DNA of 64,000 nt, taken from Jannaschia sp. W003 (GTDB lineage Bacteria > Pseudomonadota > Alphaproteobacteria > Rhodobacterales > Rhodobacteraceae). Every line of letters begins with the position of its first letter. The stretch's first letter is position 1. Location of the stretch: NCBI RefSeq assembly GCF_025144335.1, contig NZ_CP083539.1, positions 1,179,501-1,243,500 of the forward strand, written 5' to 3'. Of this stretch, positions 19,018 to 30,128 are shown piece by piece. The notes beneath the pieces were generated by a model that saw nothing but the letters and a program-made list of their open reading frames with translations, made no database searches and was not told where the DNA came from. Position numbers and translations under genes: made by a program.

Positions 19018-19638
19018 CTAAGGCTGCCCGGGGGCGACTGCCGCGCCCCCGCCCGCGCCCTGCCAGGCGCGCTGATCGGGGACGTGGAGCGCCACCGCGT
19101 CCCCGACGTCGACCACCCCCTCCCGCTCGACCGACCCGACCACGCCGCGCCGCCCCTCGGCCGCGCGCTTGAAGCGCGTACCGAAACCGGGCCGCGCGGC
19201 CTCGATCACGGGACCGGGCAGGACGCAGGGGCGGTTCTGCATGTCCACCGCCACGGTCGGCCCGCCACGCCCCCTGAACTGGAGCCGCGAGGCCGGGGGC
19301 AGGTGGCTGAAATCCGGCAGCCCCTCGACGACCATCGTGGCCCCCAGCCAGGCGGGGTCGAGCGCGTCCAGACCCATCGCGGCGGCGACGGCCTCCAGCT
19401 CCTCCTGCGACAGGATCGAGAGCTGGCGCGCGTTGCGGATCGGCGTGCCGCGCTCGTAAAGACCGAGCACGCGCGAGCAGGAGGGGCGGGTGAGGCCGCC
19501 GTGATTCTCGCCCTCGGGGCCGGCGAAGGCGAGGCGGAGTCGCGGGAGGGACTCGGAGGCCAGCGCGGCGTCGCGGTCGGGCACGCGGCCCAGCCAGCGG
19601 ACGCGTCCGGTCAGGCCGGTGGGTTCGAGGGCGGGCAT
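19018..19638 (-). CDS. MOSC domain-containing protein
   Basis: A 206-residue protein of the MOSC (molybdenum cofactor sulfurase C-terminal) type. Visible features: 'EGENHGGLTRPSCSRV' with the conserved cysteine, 'GTPIRNARQLSILSQEEL', 'LDPAWLGATMVVEGLPDFSHLPPASRLQF' and 'VAVDMQNRPC'. MOSC proteins bind or transfer sulfur near molybdenum cofactor. Its start (ATG 19636-19638) lies 28 bases inside the end of the upstream membrane-protein gene, so the two are probably co-transcribed. Confidence 0.87.
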   Translation of the reverse strand: MPALEPTGLTGRVRWLGRVPDRDAALASESLPRLRLAFAGPEGENHGGLTRPSCSRVLGLYERGTPIRNARQLSILSQEELEAVAAAMGLDALDPAWLGATMVVEGLPDFSHLPPASRLQFRGRGGPTVAVDMQNRPCVLPGPVIEAARPGFGTRFKRAAEGRRGVVGSVEREGVVDVGDAVALHVPDQRAWQGAGGGAAVAPGQP

Positions 19639-20231
19639 GGGGACGTCCTGTAGGCGAGCACCGCCCAGAGGAGGCACGCGCCGAACAGGAGTTCAAGGCT
19701 CTCCTCGAAGGCCGGCGCGCGGGCGGCGGCCTCGGCCGAGATCTCCACGCCGATACCGGCGAGCTTGCGGGCGAGGCCGTCGAGCGTCTTGGCGACCACG
19801 ACGAGCGCGAAGGCCAGCAGCACCAGCCGTGCCCAGGTCTCGCGCCGCGCGGCGCGCAGCACCGAAGGCAGGGCGCGGGCGAAGCGCCAGAGGATCGCGA
19901 GGATCAGTGCGATCACGAGGAGGCCGGCGATCTTCTCGCCGAGGGGCGCGTCGCCACTGTACTGCCGCAGCTTGAGGATGCCCTCGGACACAGCGCGCTT
20001 GTCGAGGTCCAGCTCGCGCAGCGCCAGGAGCACGAGCGCGGTGCCGGCCCACGGGCGGCGAAGCACGAGCGCGGCAGAGCCTGCGGCGGCGAGGAGGCCC
20101 GCGGTGGCGGCCTCGACCACGCCCCCTTCCGCGAACAGTCCGGCGCCGTGCACCCGGCCGACGGCGAACAGCACGGCGCCCGTGAGGAGGGCGGCGAGGA
20201 TGGGGAGCCAGCGGGGGGCGGGTCGGGTCAT
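19611..20231 (-). CDS. membrane protein of unknown function
   Basis: A 206-residue protein with about five hydrophobic segments (about 9-24, 37-56, 102-118, 135-150, 185-200) and a conserved-looking cytosolic stretch 'RELDLDKRAVSEGILKLRQYSGD'. No catalytic motif is obvious. It overlaps the MOSC gene by 28 bases in another frame. Function unknown. Confidence 0.75.
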   Translation of the reverse strand: MTRPAPRWLPILAALLTGAVLFAVGRVHGAGLFAEGGVVEAATAGLLAAAGSAALVLRRPWAGTALVLLALRELDLDKRAVSEGILKLRQYSGDAPLGEKIAGLLVIALILAILWRFARALPSVLRAARRETWARLVLLAFALVVVAKTLDGLARKLAGIGVEISAEAAARAPAFEESLELLFGACLLWAVLAYRTSPCPPSNPPA

Positions 20232-20310
20232 GGTGCGGTCCTCCGGGGCGCCCCTCTGCCGGAGGCGGGGCCGGAGCGCAAACCCCGGCCCGCGCCCCGT
20301 GTGACGCCGC

Positions 20311-20347
20311 TGAAACGAAAGCGCCCCGGCCGAGAGGGCCGGGGCGC
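20311..20347 (-). terminator. rho-independent terminator of ftsH
   Basis: Perfect 11-base stem GCGCCCCGGCC / GGCCGGGGCGC (20321-20331 with 20337-20347), five-base loop. Read on the minus strand the stem is followed by TTTCGTTT. It lies 25 bases after the ftsH stop. Confidence 0.85.
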
Positions 20348-20372
20348 GGGGTCTTGCCGACGGGGGGGGGGC

Positions 20373-22289
<1,917 letters not shown>

Positions 22290-22341
22290 GTTCCCCAAAG
22301 GAGGTCTCCCGGCTGGGGCGCGCGCGCCCGTGTGAGAGGGG

Positions 22342-22370
22342 ACATAGGCGGCGAACGCCCGCGGTTCAAC
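22342..22370 (-). promoter_or_regulatory. RpoH (heat-shock sigma) type promoter of ftsH
   Basis: On the minus strand, GTTGAA (22365-22370) and CCTATGT (22342-22348) are 16 bases apart. The -10 matches the alphaproteobacterial RpoH pattern CYTATNT. The -35 overlaps the tilS stop codon, and the expected start gives a leader of about 45 bases. ftsH is a classical heat-shock gene. Confidence 0.6.
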
Positions 22371-23556
22371 GCGCGATGGCGGGGTGGCGTCGGATCGCCG
22401 CGGCGAGCGGCGGGCGCTGCAGCGCGGCGCGATAGCCCGCGGCGAGGCCCGCCACGGGGGCGGCCACGAGCGCGCCGTCGCGGCGCAGCGCGGGTGTGGC
22501 GAGAAGGGCACGACGAGGCAGTCCGGTGCCGCGCCACGGGACCTGGGCGACGTCGTCGCCCAGGGCGCCGACGGTCAGCGCGCCGAGCGCCGGTCCCTCG
22601 ACGCGCCAGCCGTCCCACGGCGCGGTCGCCGGTCCCGGGGATGGGCAGGCGGCAACCTCGCGGGCGATGCGCACAGGCGCGCCGGGCGTGACGATGCAGC
22701 CCGCGAGGGCGTGGGACGCGGTGGCAGCCATGGCGCGGGCAAGCTCGGCGCCGCGGGGGGCGGGGCGGCCGCCGACGCGGGCGAGCGCGAAGAGCCAGAG
22801 GCGCCGGCGCTGCTCGGCGGCGCCCTCGGGGATCGCGGCCTCCTCGATCAGCACCTCGCCGGCGGCGGTCTCCCGCACGGCGCGGTCCGCGATCTCGGCG
22901 GCGTGGGCGCCGAGCGAGCGGCTCGCCTCCCGCAGGGCGCGGGCGGAGCGGGCGAGGGCTTCCGCGTCCCATCCGAGCGAGGCCATGGCGGCGCGCAGGC
23001 GCGCGCGCTCGAAGCGGGGGTCGTCGTTGGAGGGGTCCTCCAGCCAGGTCTCGCCCCGCGCCCGGAGCCAGTCCCGCAGGTGCGCGCGGGTCAGAGGGAG
23101 GAACGGGCGCGCGAAGGGGGTGCCGTCCACCTCCCAGGCGTCCGGCATGGCGGCGAGGCCGCGCAGGCCCACGCCGCGGCCGAGGCGCATGGCGAGGGTC
23201 TCGGCTACGTCGTCGGCGGTGTGCCCCACCAGCACGGTGCGCCCGGCGCCCCACGCGGCGAGCGCGGCGTAGCGGGCGGTGCGGGCGCGGTCCTGGAGGC
23301 CCGGGCCGTCGCGCAGAGAAAGAGGGAGGGTCGCGTGGGGCACGCCGAGGCGGGCGCAGAGGGCAGCGGCCCAACGGGCCTCCGCCGCGGCCTCGGGGCG
23401 CAGGCCGTGATCCACGGTGGCGGCGCCCCGGAGGAGGCCCGCCTCGTGGGCGGCGAGCAGGAGGGCCACCGAATCGCCGCCCCCGGACAGGGCGACGAGG
23501 GCGGGGGCGTCCCCGAGGGCGGCACGGACCGCCCCCGCGGGATCACCCGCAGGCAA
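22366..23556 (-). CDS. tilS: tRNA(Ile)-lysidine synthetase
   Basis: A 396-residue enzyme that attaches lysine to C34 of the CAU anticodon of minor tRNA-Ile, using ATP, so that AUA is read as Ile. The PP-loop SGGGDS is at residues 24-29; '[18 protein letters not shown]' and '[19 protein letters not shown]' are also characteristic. The start is probably TTG 23554-23556, as no ATG or GTG fits the N-terminus. It overlaps the end of the cpoB gene by 14 bases. Confidence 0.93.
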   Translation of the reverse strand: MPAGDPAGAVRAALGDAPALVALSGGGDSVALLLAAHEAGLLRGAATVDHGLRPEAAAEARWAAALCARLGVPHATLPLSLRDGPGLQDRARTARYAALAAWGAGRTVLVGHTADDVAETLAMRLGRGVGLRGLAAMPDAWEVDGTPFARPFLPLTRAHLRDWLRARGETWLEDPSNDDPRFERARLRAAMASLGWDAEALARSARALREASRSLGAHAAEIADRAVRETAAGEVLIEEAAIPEGAAEQRRRLWLFALARVGGRPAPRGAELARAMAATASHALAGCIVTPGAPVRIAREVAACPSPGPATAPWDGWRVEGPALGALTVGALGDDVAQVPWRGTGLPRRALLATPALRRDGALVAAPVAGLAAGYRAALQRPPLAAAIRRHPAIAR

Positions 23557-24370
23557 GCGCCGTGCGGGCCATGCGCGCCTCGGCCGTCTCGGGGGACGAG
23601 GGGAAGCGGATCGCCACCTCCTCCAGCGTCAGGCAGGCCTCGCCGGTCTGGCCCAGCGATCCCAGCGCGCGCCCGAGGCCGAGCAGGGCGGCCGCCGCGT
23701 GGGGGCCGTCGGGCGTGCCCGAGAAGCTCTCGAGGTACGCGCGAGCCGCGTTCGCGGCGTCGCCGGTCTCGGCCAGCGCCTCGCCGCGCAGGAGGTGAGC
23801 CTCGGCGGTCAGCGGGCCGGTGGGGTAGCTCTCGACGAAGCCCCCGAACAGGCGGGCGGCCTCGTCGTGGCGCCCCTCGCTCAGGGCGATGCGGGCGGCG
23901 TCGAAGCGGCTGCGCTCGTCGACGGCCAGCTCGGGCGTGCCGGCGGCGGGCGCGGCGGCGGCGGGGGCCTCCACCACCAGTGCGCCCGCGGGGGCGCCGG
24001 TCTCGCCGCCCAGCGCGGAGGGCGCGGGCAGGGCGCCGATGTCGCAGTCCGGGGTCAGCTCGCAGAGCTGGAAGCGCAGGTCCTCGATCCGGTTGCCGCC
24101 GTCCTTGGCCACGCTCTCCACGCGGAAGGCGAGGCGCTCGGTCTTGCCCGACAGGTCCTGGAGCTGGCTCTCGAGCGCGATCACGCGGTCCGGGAACGTG
24201 GTGCCGGCGATGCCGAGCGCCGGCGCGCCGGTGGTGGACAGCTCGCGCTTGAGGCCCTGCAGCTCGCCGTTCAGCACCTGGAGCTGCTGGCGGATGTCGG
24301 CCAGCGTGTCCGCGTCCTGCGCCGCGGCGGGCGCGGCCAGGAGGGCCAGGAGGAGCGCGGCGCGGATCAC
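23543..24370 (-). CDS. cpoB: cell division coordinator CpoB (YbgF), Tol-Pal associated
   Basis: A 275-residue periplasmic protein: signal peptide (cleavage near 'AAPAAAQ', about 19), an N-terminal coiled coil ('DIRQQLQVLNGELQGLKREL'), an Ala/Pro linker and about three TPR-like repeats (about 155-275). In model species it links Tol-Pal constriction with PBP1B. GTG 24368-24370 overlaps the pal stop (GTGA). Last member of the tol-pal series before tilS. Confidence 0.93.
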   Translation of the reverse strand: MIRAALLLALLAAPAAAQDADTLADIRQQLQVLNGELQGLKRELSTTGAPALGIAGTTFPDRVIALESQLQDLSGKTERLAFRVESVAKDGGNRIEDLRFQLCELTPDCDIGALPAPSALGGETGAPAGALVVEAPAAAAPAAGTPELAVDERSRFDAARIALSEGRHDEAARLFGGFVESYPTGPLTAEAHLLRGEALAETGDAANAARAYLESFSGTPDGPHAAAALLGLGRALGSLGQTGEACLTLEEVAIRFPSSPETAEARMARTALACG

Positions 24371-24900
24371 ACGCCCGCCCCGGCGGCCAGCACCGTCACG
24401 GCGCGGCGGTTCTGGGCGTAGCACGACTCGGTGGAGCAGATCTCCAGCGGGCGCTCCTTGCCGTACGAGATTGTGCGCAGGCGCGAGGCGTCCACGCCGC
24501 GGGTGATGAGGTAGTCGCGCGCGGCATTCGCGCGGCGGCCGCCGAGGGCGAGGTTGTACTCGCGGGTGCCCTGCTCGTCGGCGTGGCCCTCGATCAGCGC
24601 GGTGTAGCCGGGGTTGGCCTGCAGCCACTGGGCCTGGCCGTCGAGCGTCGCGGCGCCTTCGGGCGAGACGGTGCTCTGGTCCACGGCGAAGAGCACGCGG
24701 TCGCCCACGCGCTGCGCGAAGTAGGCCGCCGAGGACGGATCGTCGGGGCCGCCGGGCGTGAAGGCGCCCGCGCCCATGCCGGCACCGGCGGCGTCGAAGC
24801 CGCCCGCGCCGAGCGCGTCGTTGGGGTTGGGGCCGAAGTCGCGCTTGGCGCAGGCCGACAGCGCGAGGGCGGCGCACAGGATCAGGGTGGGGGTCTTCAT
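24367..24900 (-). CDS. pal: peptidoglycan-associated lipoprotein Pal
   Basis: A 177-residue outer-membrane lipoprotein. Lipobox LSAC gives Cys17 as the lipidated residue. After a Gly/Ala-rich linker comes the OmpA-like peptidoglycan-binding domain (about 65-175), with 'IEGHADEQGTREYNLALGGRRANAARDYL' as its core. It anchors the outer membrane to the wall and is moved by TolQRA-TolB. Eleven bases downstream of tolB. Confidence 0.97.
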   Translation of the reverse strand: MKTPTLILCAALALSACAKRDFGPNPNDALGAGGFDAAGAGMGAGAFTPGGPDDPSSAAYFAQRVGDRVLFAVDQSTVSPEGAATLDGQAQWLQANPGYTALIEGHADEQGTREYNLALGGRRANAARDYLITRGVDASRLRTISYGKERPLEICSTESCYAQNRRAVTVLAAGAGV

Positions 24901-24911
24901 GGGAGTACCTT

Positions 24912-26240
24912 CTACTTCAGCAGCGGACCCCAGGAGGGGTCGGAGGCGGCGGCGGGCGTTGGGGCGCGCTGGAGGTTGCGCCCGGTGATGTCGACGGAAT
25001 AGAGCGCCGGCGCCCCGGCGGCGCCGGGAGTCTCGCGGGTGAACATCACCACGCGGCCGTTGGGCGACCAGGTCGGGCCCTCGTCGAGGAAGGCGCCGGT
25101 GAGCAGCCGCTCCTCGGAGCCGTCGGTGCGCATCACGCCGATGTGGAAGCGCCCGGCGTTCTGCTTGGTGAAGGCGATGTAGTCGCCCTGGGGCGACCAG
25201 ACGGGGGTGCTGTAGCGCCCCTCGCCGAAGGAGATGCGGCGCGCCTCGCCGCCCCCGGCGGGCATCACGTAGAGCTGCTGCTGGCCGGAGCGGTCGCTCT
25301 CGAACACGAGCTGCGTGCCGTCGGGCGAGTAGGAGGGCGCGGTCTCGATCGAGGGGGCGTCGGTCAGGCGGCTGGTGGCGCCGGAGGCGATGTCGAGGGC
25401 GTAGAGGTCGGTGTTGCCCGAGGCCTCGGCCGAGTAGACCACGCGGTCGCCCGAGGGCGAGAACCGCGGCGCGAAGCTCATGTTCTGGGTCTCGCCGCCG
25501 ACGATGCGCCGCTGCAGCGAGCCCACGTCGAGCAGGGTCACACGCGGAAAGCCGCTCTCGTAGGAGGTGTAGATCAGGTTCCGCCCGTCGGGCGAGAACC
25601 GCGGCGCCAGCACGATCGAGTCCGAGGACGTGAGGTACTGCACGTTGGCGCCGTCGTAGTCCATGATGGCGAGGCGCTTGAGGCGCGCGTCCTTGGGCCC
25701 GCTCTCGGACACGAAGGCCACGCGGCTGTCGAAGTAGGGGCCCTCGCCGGTGATGCGGCTGTAGGCGGCGTCGGCGACCTTGTGGGCCATGCGGCGCCAG
25801 CCCTCGGCGGTGCCCACGAACTGGAGGCCCTCGCCCAGGGGGGCCTCGGAGAACACGTCGAACAGGCGGAACTGCACCACGAGCTGGCCCGACGGCTCCA
25901 CCGACACCGAGCCGGTGATGAGGGCCTGCGCGCCGATCGCCTTCCAGTCGGCCCACTGCACCGCGGACTCGAACGAGGACACGCGGGCGATGTGGGCGTC
26001 CTGGGGGATCTCGCGGAAGAGGCCGGTGTTGGCGAGGTCACCCGCGATCACGCGGGTCAGGTCCTGCGCGAGGTCCTCGGCGGCGGGGTTGCGGGCGATG
26101 AAGCGCGGCACCGCGAAGGGCAGCGGCTCGATCACGCCGTCGGTGATCTCGATGCGCAGGGGGCCGGGATCCTGGGCCGCCGCCGGCGCGCCGAGCACGG
26201 CGAGACCGAGGCAGAGGGTCGTGAACAGTCGATGGAGCAT
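24912..26240 (-). CDS. tolB: Tol-Pal system protein TolB
   Basis: A 442-residue periplasmic protein: signal peptide (cleavage near 'GAPAAAQ', about 20), an N-terminal alpha/beta domain ('[19 protein letters not shown]') and a six-blade beta-propeller from about 180, with repeated '[14 protein letters not shown]' and '[14 protein letters not shown]' blades. It binds Pal and TolA. ATG 26238-26240 is chosen because the signal peptide begins there. Confidence 0.97.
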   Translation of the reverse strand: MLHRLFTTLCLGLAVLGAPAAAQDPGPLRIEITDGVIEPLPFAVPRFIARNPAAEDLAQDLTRVIAGDLANTGLFREIPQDAHIARVSSFESAVQWADWKAIGAQALITGSVSVEPSGQLVVQFRLFDVFSEAPLGEGLQFVGTAEGWRRMAHKVADAAYSRITGEGPYFDSRVAFVSESGPKDARLKRLAIMDYDGANVQYLTSSDSIVLAPRFSPDGRNLIYTSYESGFPRVTLLDVGSLQRRIVGGETQNMSFAPRFSPSGDRVVYSAEASGNTDLYALDIASGATSRLTDAPSIETAPSYSPDGTQLVFESDRSGQQQLYVMPAGGGEARRISFGEGRYSTPVWSPQGDYIAFTKQNAGRFHIGVMRTDGSEERLLTGAFLDEGPTWSPNGRVVMFTRETPGAAGAPALYSVDITGRNLQRAPTPAAASDPSWGPLLK

Positions 26241-26322
26241 TCCGTCACCGTTTCCGTTCCGGGTGGGCGTGTATCGCGTAGCGTGGGGCAAGTCTCAACC
26301 TCGCGGCTGGACGGGACGGCGC

Positions 26323-27516
26323 CTAGCGGCGGCGCATCTCGTCGGGGTTGAAGGTCATCTCGATCTCGCGCCAGTGCGCGAACTTCTCGGCCGGCAGGTC
26401 GAAGCCGCCCGAGCCGCAGCGCAGGATGGCGCGGCGACCGGCCTCGAAGGCGTCGCGGGCGGCGGCCTCGGAGCCGCCCTCCCACGCGATCAGCCGCAGG
26501 GTGTTCGAGCGCGGCTTGCCGTCGCGGTCCATCTCCATGGCGATGGTGACCACGGTGCGCAGCGCCTCGGTGGACATGGAGCCCACGTTCCAGCACTGGC
26601 TCACGGCCACGCGCAGGCCCTCGCGCTCGCCGAAGGTCAGCGGCGGGCCGGCGGCGGCGGCGGGCGCGGCGGCGGGGGCCTCCACCGCCTCGGCGAGCGC
26701 GCCGGCGATGGCGTCCGACAGGTCGGGCGCGGGGGCGTCCGGAGTCTCCGGCGCGGCGGGCGCCGCCTCGGCCGGGGCGGCCGGGGCCGGATCGCGGGCT
26801 GGCGCGACGTTCTCCGACGAGGCGGCGGCGACCAGTCGGCGCGCGGGGCGGCCCGGCGGGCGCGCGCTCGTCTCGGGCGCGCGGCTCGGCGTGTCGGCCT
26901 CGGTCACGATCACGGGCGCGGCCTCCTCGGGCGCGGCGGGCGTCTCGACCGGCTCGGCGGGCTCGGGCTCCGGCTCGGGCGAGGGCTCCGGCGGCGCCTC
27001 GGGGGCGGGCGCGGTCTCGGCCAGGGGCGGCGGCGCGGGGGCGGGCAGGGCGGCCACCCGCGGCGCGGGGCGCGGCGCGGGCTGCTCGGACACGGTCGGC
27101 GCGTCGGGCGCGTCGGGGGGCGGCGCGGCCGGGGCGTCGGGCGCGTCCGGCGCCAGATCCTCGGGCACCGGCGCGGGGGCGACCAGCGTGGCGACGTCGG
27201 GGTTCGCGTCGGGCGCCGCGTCGGCGGGCGCGGGCGGCGCGGGCGCGGGGGCGGGCGCCGGGGTCTCCTCGGCGGGCCGGGGCGGCGGGGCCTCGGCGCT
27301 CTCGGGCGCGGCGGGGGCCGCGGGCGCGGGCGTCTCGGCGGCCTCGGGCGCGTCCGAGACCAGCGCGTCGAAGGCGGCCGGCGAGATCACGGAGACGGCC
27401 GCGACCTGCAGGTTGTCCTCGGGGGGCGCGTCGGGGAACAGCCCCGCGAGCAGCGCCCAGAGGAACAGCCCCGCATGGGCCGTGCCCGACACGGCGACGG
27501 CGGTGCGCAGGCGCAC
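26323..27516 (-). CDS. tolA: energy-transducing protein TolA
   Basis: A 397-residue protein that spans the periplasm and passes energy from TolQR to TolB-Pal. One N-terminal membrane helix (about 10-28), then a long Ala/Pro/Glu linker (about 45-290) instead of the Lys/Ala-rich helix of enterobacteria, then a C-terminal domain with 'VSQCWNVGSMSTEALRTVV'. The proline-rich linker is typical of high-GC Rhodobacterales. Starts at GTG 27514-27516, one base after the tolR stop. Confidence 0.9.
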   Translation of the reverse strand: MRLRTAVAVSGTAHAGLFLWALLAGLFPDAPPEDNLQVAAVSVISPAAFDALVSDAPEAAETPAPAAPAAPESAEAPPPRPAEETPAPAPAPAPPAPADAAPDANPDVATLVAPAPVPEDLAPDAPDAPAAPPPDAPDAPTVSEQPAPRPAPRVAALPAPAPPPLAETAPAPEAPPEPSPEPEPEPAEPVETPAAPEEAAPVIVTEADTPSRAPETSARPPGRPARRLVAAASSENVAPARDPAPAAPAEAAPAAPETPDAPAPDLSDAIAGALAEAVEAPAAAPAAAAGPPLTFGEREGLRVAVSQCWNVGSMSTEALRTVVTIAMEMDRDGKPRSNTLRLIAWEGGSEAAARDAFEAGRRAILRCGSGGFDLPAEKFAHWREIEMTFNPDEMRRR

Positions 27517-27517
27517 G

Positions 27518-28009
27518 TCAGCCGTCCGATCCGGGCGCGCCGTCCAGTGTGGGGCCGCCCCCGTCGGTCACGAGGCCGATGTCGCGGAAGCCGCCGGCGT
27601 TCAGCGCGCCCATGACGACCATCACCTCGGCGTAGGGCACGGCGCCGTCGGCGCGCAGGTAGACGCGGCTCGAGGTCCGCTCGGCGGCCACGGCGCGCAG
27701 GCGGGCGAGCAGCTCCTCGCGCGGCACCTCGCCCGAGCCGATCAGCACGCGCCCGTCGGCGGCCACGGTGACGGCCAGCGGCTCCTCGGGGTCGTTGGGC
27801 AGGGGCGCGGCGGCGGTCTCGGGCAGCTCGATGGGCACGCCCGCGGTCAGCAAGGGAGCTGCCACCATGAAGATGATGAGCAGCACCAGCATCACGTCCA
27901 CGAAGGGCGTGACGTTGATCTCGGACATGGGCGCGGAGCCGCCCCCGCCCCGGCGGCGCCGGCGCCGCGGCGCGTTCCCGCCCGATCCACCGACGACCCC
28001 CGCGCCCAT
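27518..28009 (-). CDS. tolR: Tol-Pal motor subunit TolR (ExbD family)
   Basis: A 163-residue subunit with a Gly/Arg-rich N-terminal tail, one membrane helix (about 35-56) and a periplasmic domain. 'SEINVTPFVDVMLVLLIIFM' carries the conserved Asp that channels protons. Pairs with TolQ. One base separates it from tolQ. Confidence 0.96.
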   Translation of the reverse strand: MGAGVVGGSGGNAPRRRRRRGGGGSAPMSEINVTPFVDVMLVLLIIFMVAAPLLTAGVPIELPETAAAPLPNDPEEPLAVTVAADGRVLIGSGEVPREELLARLRAVAAERTSSRVYLRADGAVPYAEVMVVMGALNAGGFRDIGLVTDGGGPTLDGAPGSDG

Positions 28010-28010
28010 C

Positions 28011-28709
28011 TCAGGCCGCGTCCAGCTGGCGCGACAGGATGGTGGCGAACTCGTCGGCGAAGCTCTCGTAGTTGCCGGCGATGCGCTCGGAGTCGCGGGT
28101 CAGCTTGTTGTAAAACACCACCGCCGGGATCGCGGCGAGGAGGCCGAGGCCGGTGGCCAGCAGCGCCTCGGCGATGCCGGGGGCGACCACGGCGAGGTTG
28201 GTGTTCTGCTGGGCGGCGATCTCGGTGAAGGCGTGCATGATGCCCCACACGGTGCCGAAGAGGCCCACGAAGGGGCCGACCGAGCCGACGGTGGCGAGGA
28301 AGATCAGCCCGTTGGCGAGGCGGTCGCGCTCGCGGGAGATGGCCACGTCCATGGCGCGGTCGATGCGCGCCTGCGCGCCCGCGATCAGGCCGCCGTCGTC
28401 GCGGTGCGAGCGGTTCCACTCCTCCATCGCGGCGGCGAAGATGCGCTCCGAGGCGGAGCGGGGGGTGTCGCCGATCTGGTCGTAGAGCTCATCGAGCGGC
28501 TCGCCCGACCAGAACGCGCGGTCGAAGGCGGCGGCGCGGCGCCGGGCGAGGCGGAACTGCCCGATCTTCTGGATGAACACGGCCCAGACCAGCACGGATG
28601 CGATCAGCAGGCCGAACATGACGATCTTGACCACCGGGGTCGCGCGCCAGAACAGCGACCACATCGAGAAGTCGGCTTCGCCGGCCGCGGCCAGCACTTC
28701 GGTTTCCAT
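28011..28709 (-). CDS. tolQ: Tol-Pal motor subunit TolQ (ExbB family)
   Basis: A 232-residue inner-membrane protein with three membrane helices (about 25-43, 137-158, 175-195). The second and third carry 'FVGLFGTVWGIMHAF' and 'PGIAEALLATGLGLLAAIPAVV', diagnostic for TolQ/ExbB. Proton channel with TolR. It begins the compact tolQRAB-pal-cpoB run; its promoter should lie in the 242-base gap before the ATG, which also holds a family 3 repeat. Confidence 0.96.
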   Translation of the reverse strand: METEVLAAAGEADFSMWSLFWRATPVVKIVMFGLLIASVLVWAVFIQKIGQFRLARRRAAAFDRAFWSGEPLDELYDQIGDTPRSASERIFAAAMEEWNRSHRDDGGLIAGAQARIDRAMDVAISRERDRLANGLIFLATVGSVGPFVGLFGTVWGIMHAFTEIAAQQNTNLAVVAPGIAEALLATGLGLLAAIPAVVFYNKLTRDSERIAGNYESFADEFATILSRQLDAA

Positions 28710-28890
28710 GGGACTGCCCGTCCTCTGTCTGTCGGGTCGCTTGTGCGGCCTCGGTGTTGCGGCGGGACGCTAGCAGATGGAAGCGGGTCGGGCGAGGCCC
28801 GATCCGGTTTCGGCGGGATCGCGCGCGTCATCGTGATCGCGCGGGGCCCGTCCGCAGGCTCCCGGGGATCAGTCCGACAAGCCGATCCGA

Positions 28891-28956
28891 CCCCGTCCTC
28901 GTTCCACAAGTACCTCGGGGGAATCGCCGCAGGCGATGGGGGCGGCGCCCCCTACG
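28891..28956 (-). repeat. intergenic repeat, family 3 (copy ii)
   Basis: On the minus strand it begins at the ybgC stop with GGGGGCGCCGCCCCC, continues through CGCCTGCGGCG and ends in CCCCCGAGGTACTTG and GGAACGAGGACGGGG. Here it is placed like a ybgC terminator. Confidence 0.65.
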
Positions 28957-29341
28957 TCCCCGCCATCGCGCGCACCGCCTCGGGAATGCGCCGGGGCCGG
29001 CCCTCGAGGTCCATGCACACCACCTCGACCACCGCCTCGAGGAGAGGCTCCCCGTCCCGCCGGACCGTCTGCAACATGGTGAAACGCGCGCGCGAGACCG
29101 TGCCCATTCGCGTCTCCACCTCCAGCCGGTCGTCGTAGCGGGCGGGGCGCAGGTAGTCGGCCTCGACCCGGCGCACCGCGAACACGAGGCCGTCCGCGCG
29201 CATGACCGCCTGATCGATGCCGGCCTCGCGCACCATCTCGGAGCGGGCGCGCTCGATGAAGCGCAGGTAGTTGGCGTAGTAGACGATCCCGGCGAGGTCG
29301 ACGTCTTCGTAGTACACCCGGATCGGCCAGCGGTGGATCAC
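28952..29341 (-). CDS. ybgC: tol-pal system-associated acyl-CoA thioesterase
   Basis: A 129-residue hot-dog fold thioesterase. 'YYEDVDLAGIVYYANYLRFIERAR' holds the catalytic Asp of the 4-hydroxybenzoyl-CoA thioesterase type. It hydrolyses short acyl-CoAs and is usually encoded next to tolQ. Start GTG 29339-29341 overlaps the TGA of the upstream hypothetical gene. Confidence 0.95.
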   Translation of the reverse strand: MIHRWPIRVYYEDVDLAGIVYYANYLRFIERARSEMVREAGIDQAVMRADGLVFAVRRVEADYLRPARYDDRLEVETRMGTVSRARFTMLQTVRRDGEPLLEAVVEVVCMDLEGRPRRIPEAVRAMAGT

Positions 29342-29967
29342 TGCACGCCCCCGGTGCGCGCGGCGACCCGGTGGGCGTGGGCCGGGTCGTGGGAGACCGC
29401 GGGCAGCACGGGGTCGTAGGCGGCGTGCATCACCGCGGCGACGTCGGGGCGCAGCACGGCCACGCCGTTTGCGACGGCCAGCGGCGAGGCGTCCCGGAAG
29501 GCCGCGTCCGACCACAAGAGCATCGCCTGCACGGCCTGGTTCAGCGCCAGCGTTTCGGCGGGCACGGCTTCGATGTGCGCGTCCACCCGCACGAAGGCGA
29601 AGCAGGCCCGGATCGCGCCCGCCTCGTCGAAGCGGAACACGCGGTACTGGTTGGCCTCGGCCGCCTCCAGCCGCTCCACCAGGGGGGCGAGGCCGTCCAC
29701 GAGCCGGTCCAGGTTGGGCACGTCCAGCAGCTCGCGCCAGTCGCGGCAGAAGAACACCATCAGGTTGGCGCCCAGCTCCGGGTCGGTCTCGGTCATCTGG
29801 TGCCCGGTCAGCGCGCAGACCGCCTCGAAGGCGCCCTTGAGCACCGCGACGGTCTCGGGCTCGACGCCGAACACCACGGGCGCGAGGGGGCGGCCCCAGC
29901 GGGCGAGCAGGAAGCGGCCATCGGCGCGGGTGAAGAGGCGTTCCACGGTCTCGGGGGGCAGGCTCAT
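29338..29967 (-). CDS. conserved hypothetical protein upstream of ybgC
   Basis: A 209-residue soluble protein, start ATG 29965-29967. Notable stretches: 'RFLLARWGRPLAPVVFG', 'GANLMVFFCRDWRELLDVPNL', 'YRVFRFDEAGAIRACFAFVRVD'. No signal peptide, membrane helix or known catalytic motif was found. Its fixed place between ruvB and ybgC and the GTGA coupling to ybgC suggest a role in the same operon; I do not recognise the family. Confidence 0.75.
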   Translation of the reverse strand: MSLPPETVERLFTRADGRFLLARWGRPLAPVVFGVEPETVAVLKGAFEAVCALTGHQMTETDPELGANLMVFFCRDWRELLDVPNLDRLVDGLAPLVERLEAAEANQYRVFRFDEAGAIRACFAFVRVDAHIEAVPAETLALNQAVQAMLLWSDAAFRDASPLAVANGVAVLRPDVAAVMHAAYDPVLPAVSHDPAHAHRVAARTGGVQ

Positions 29968-30030
29968 GGGGCGGGGGTGCCATGGGGGCGGGGCGGAGGG
30001 CAAGCGGGGGAAGGATTGCGGTCGGAGGCG

Positions 30031-30094
30031 AGGGGGCTCCGCCCCCGTCGCCTGCGGCGACTCCCCCGAGGTATTTACGAAACGAAGACGAGGG
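30031..30094 (+). repeat. intergenic repeat, family 3 (copy iii)
   Basis: GGGGGCTCCGCCCCC stem, CGCCTGCGGCG stem, then CCCCCGAGGTATTTACGAAACGAAGACGAGG-type tail. It lies between ruvB (stop side) and the hypothetical gene, in the orientation opposite to both genes, so it is not simply their terminator. Confidence 0.65.
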
Positions 30095-30128
30095 AAACCG
30101 GATAGCGAGCGCCCATTCCCATTGCGGA

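Noticed and set aside
30031..30094. Terminator of ruvB operon
   Set aside because: The stem and tail read in the direction opposite to the genes on both sides, and the same unit occurs in other contexts, so it was classed as a repeat.
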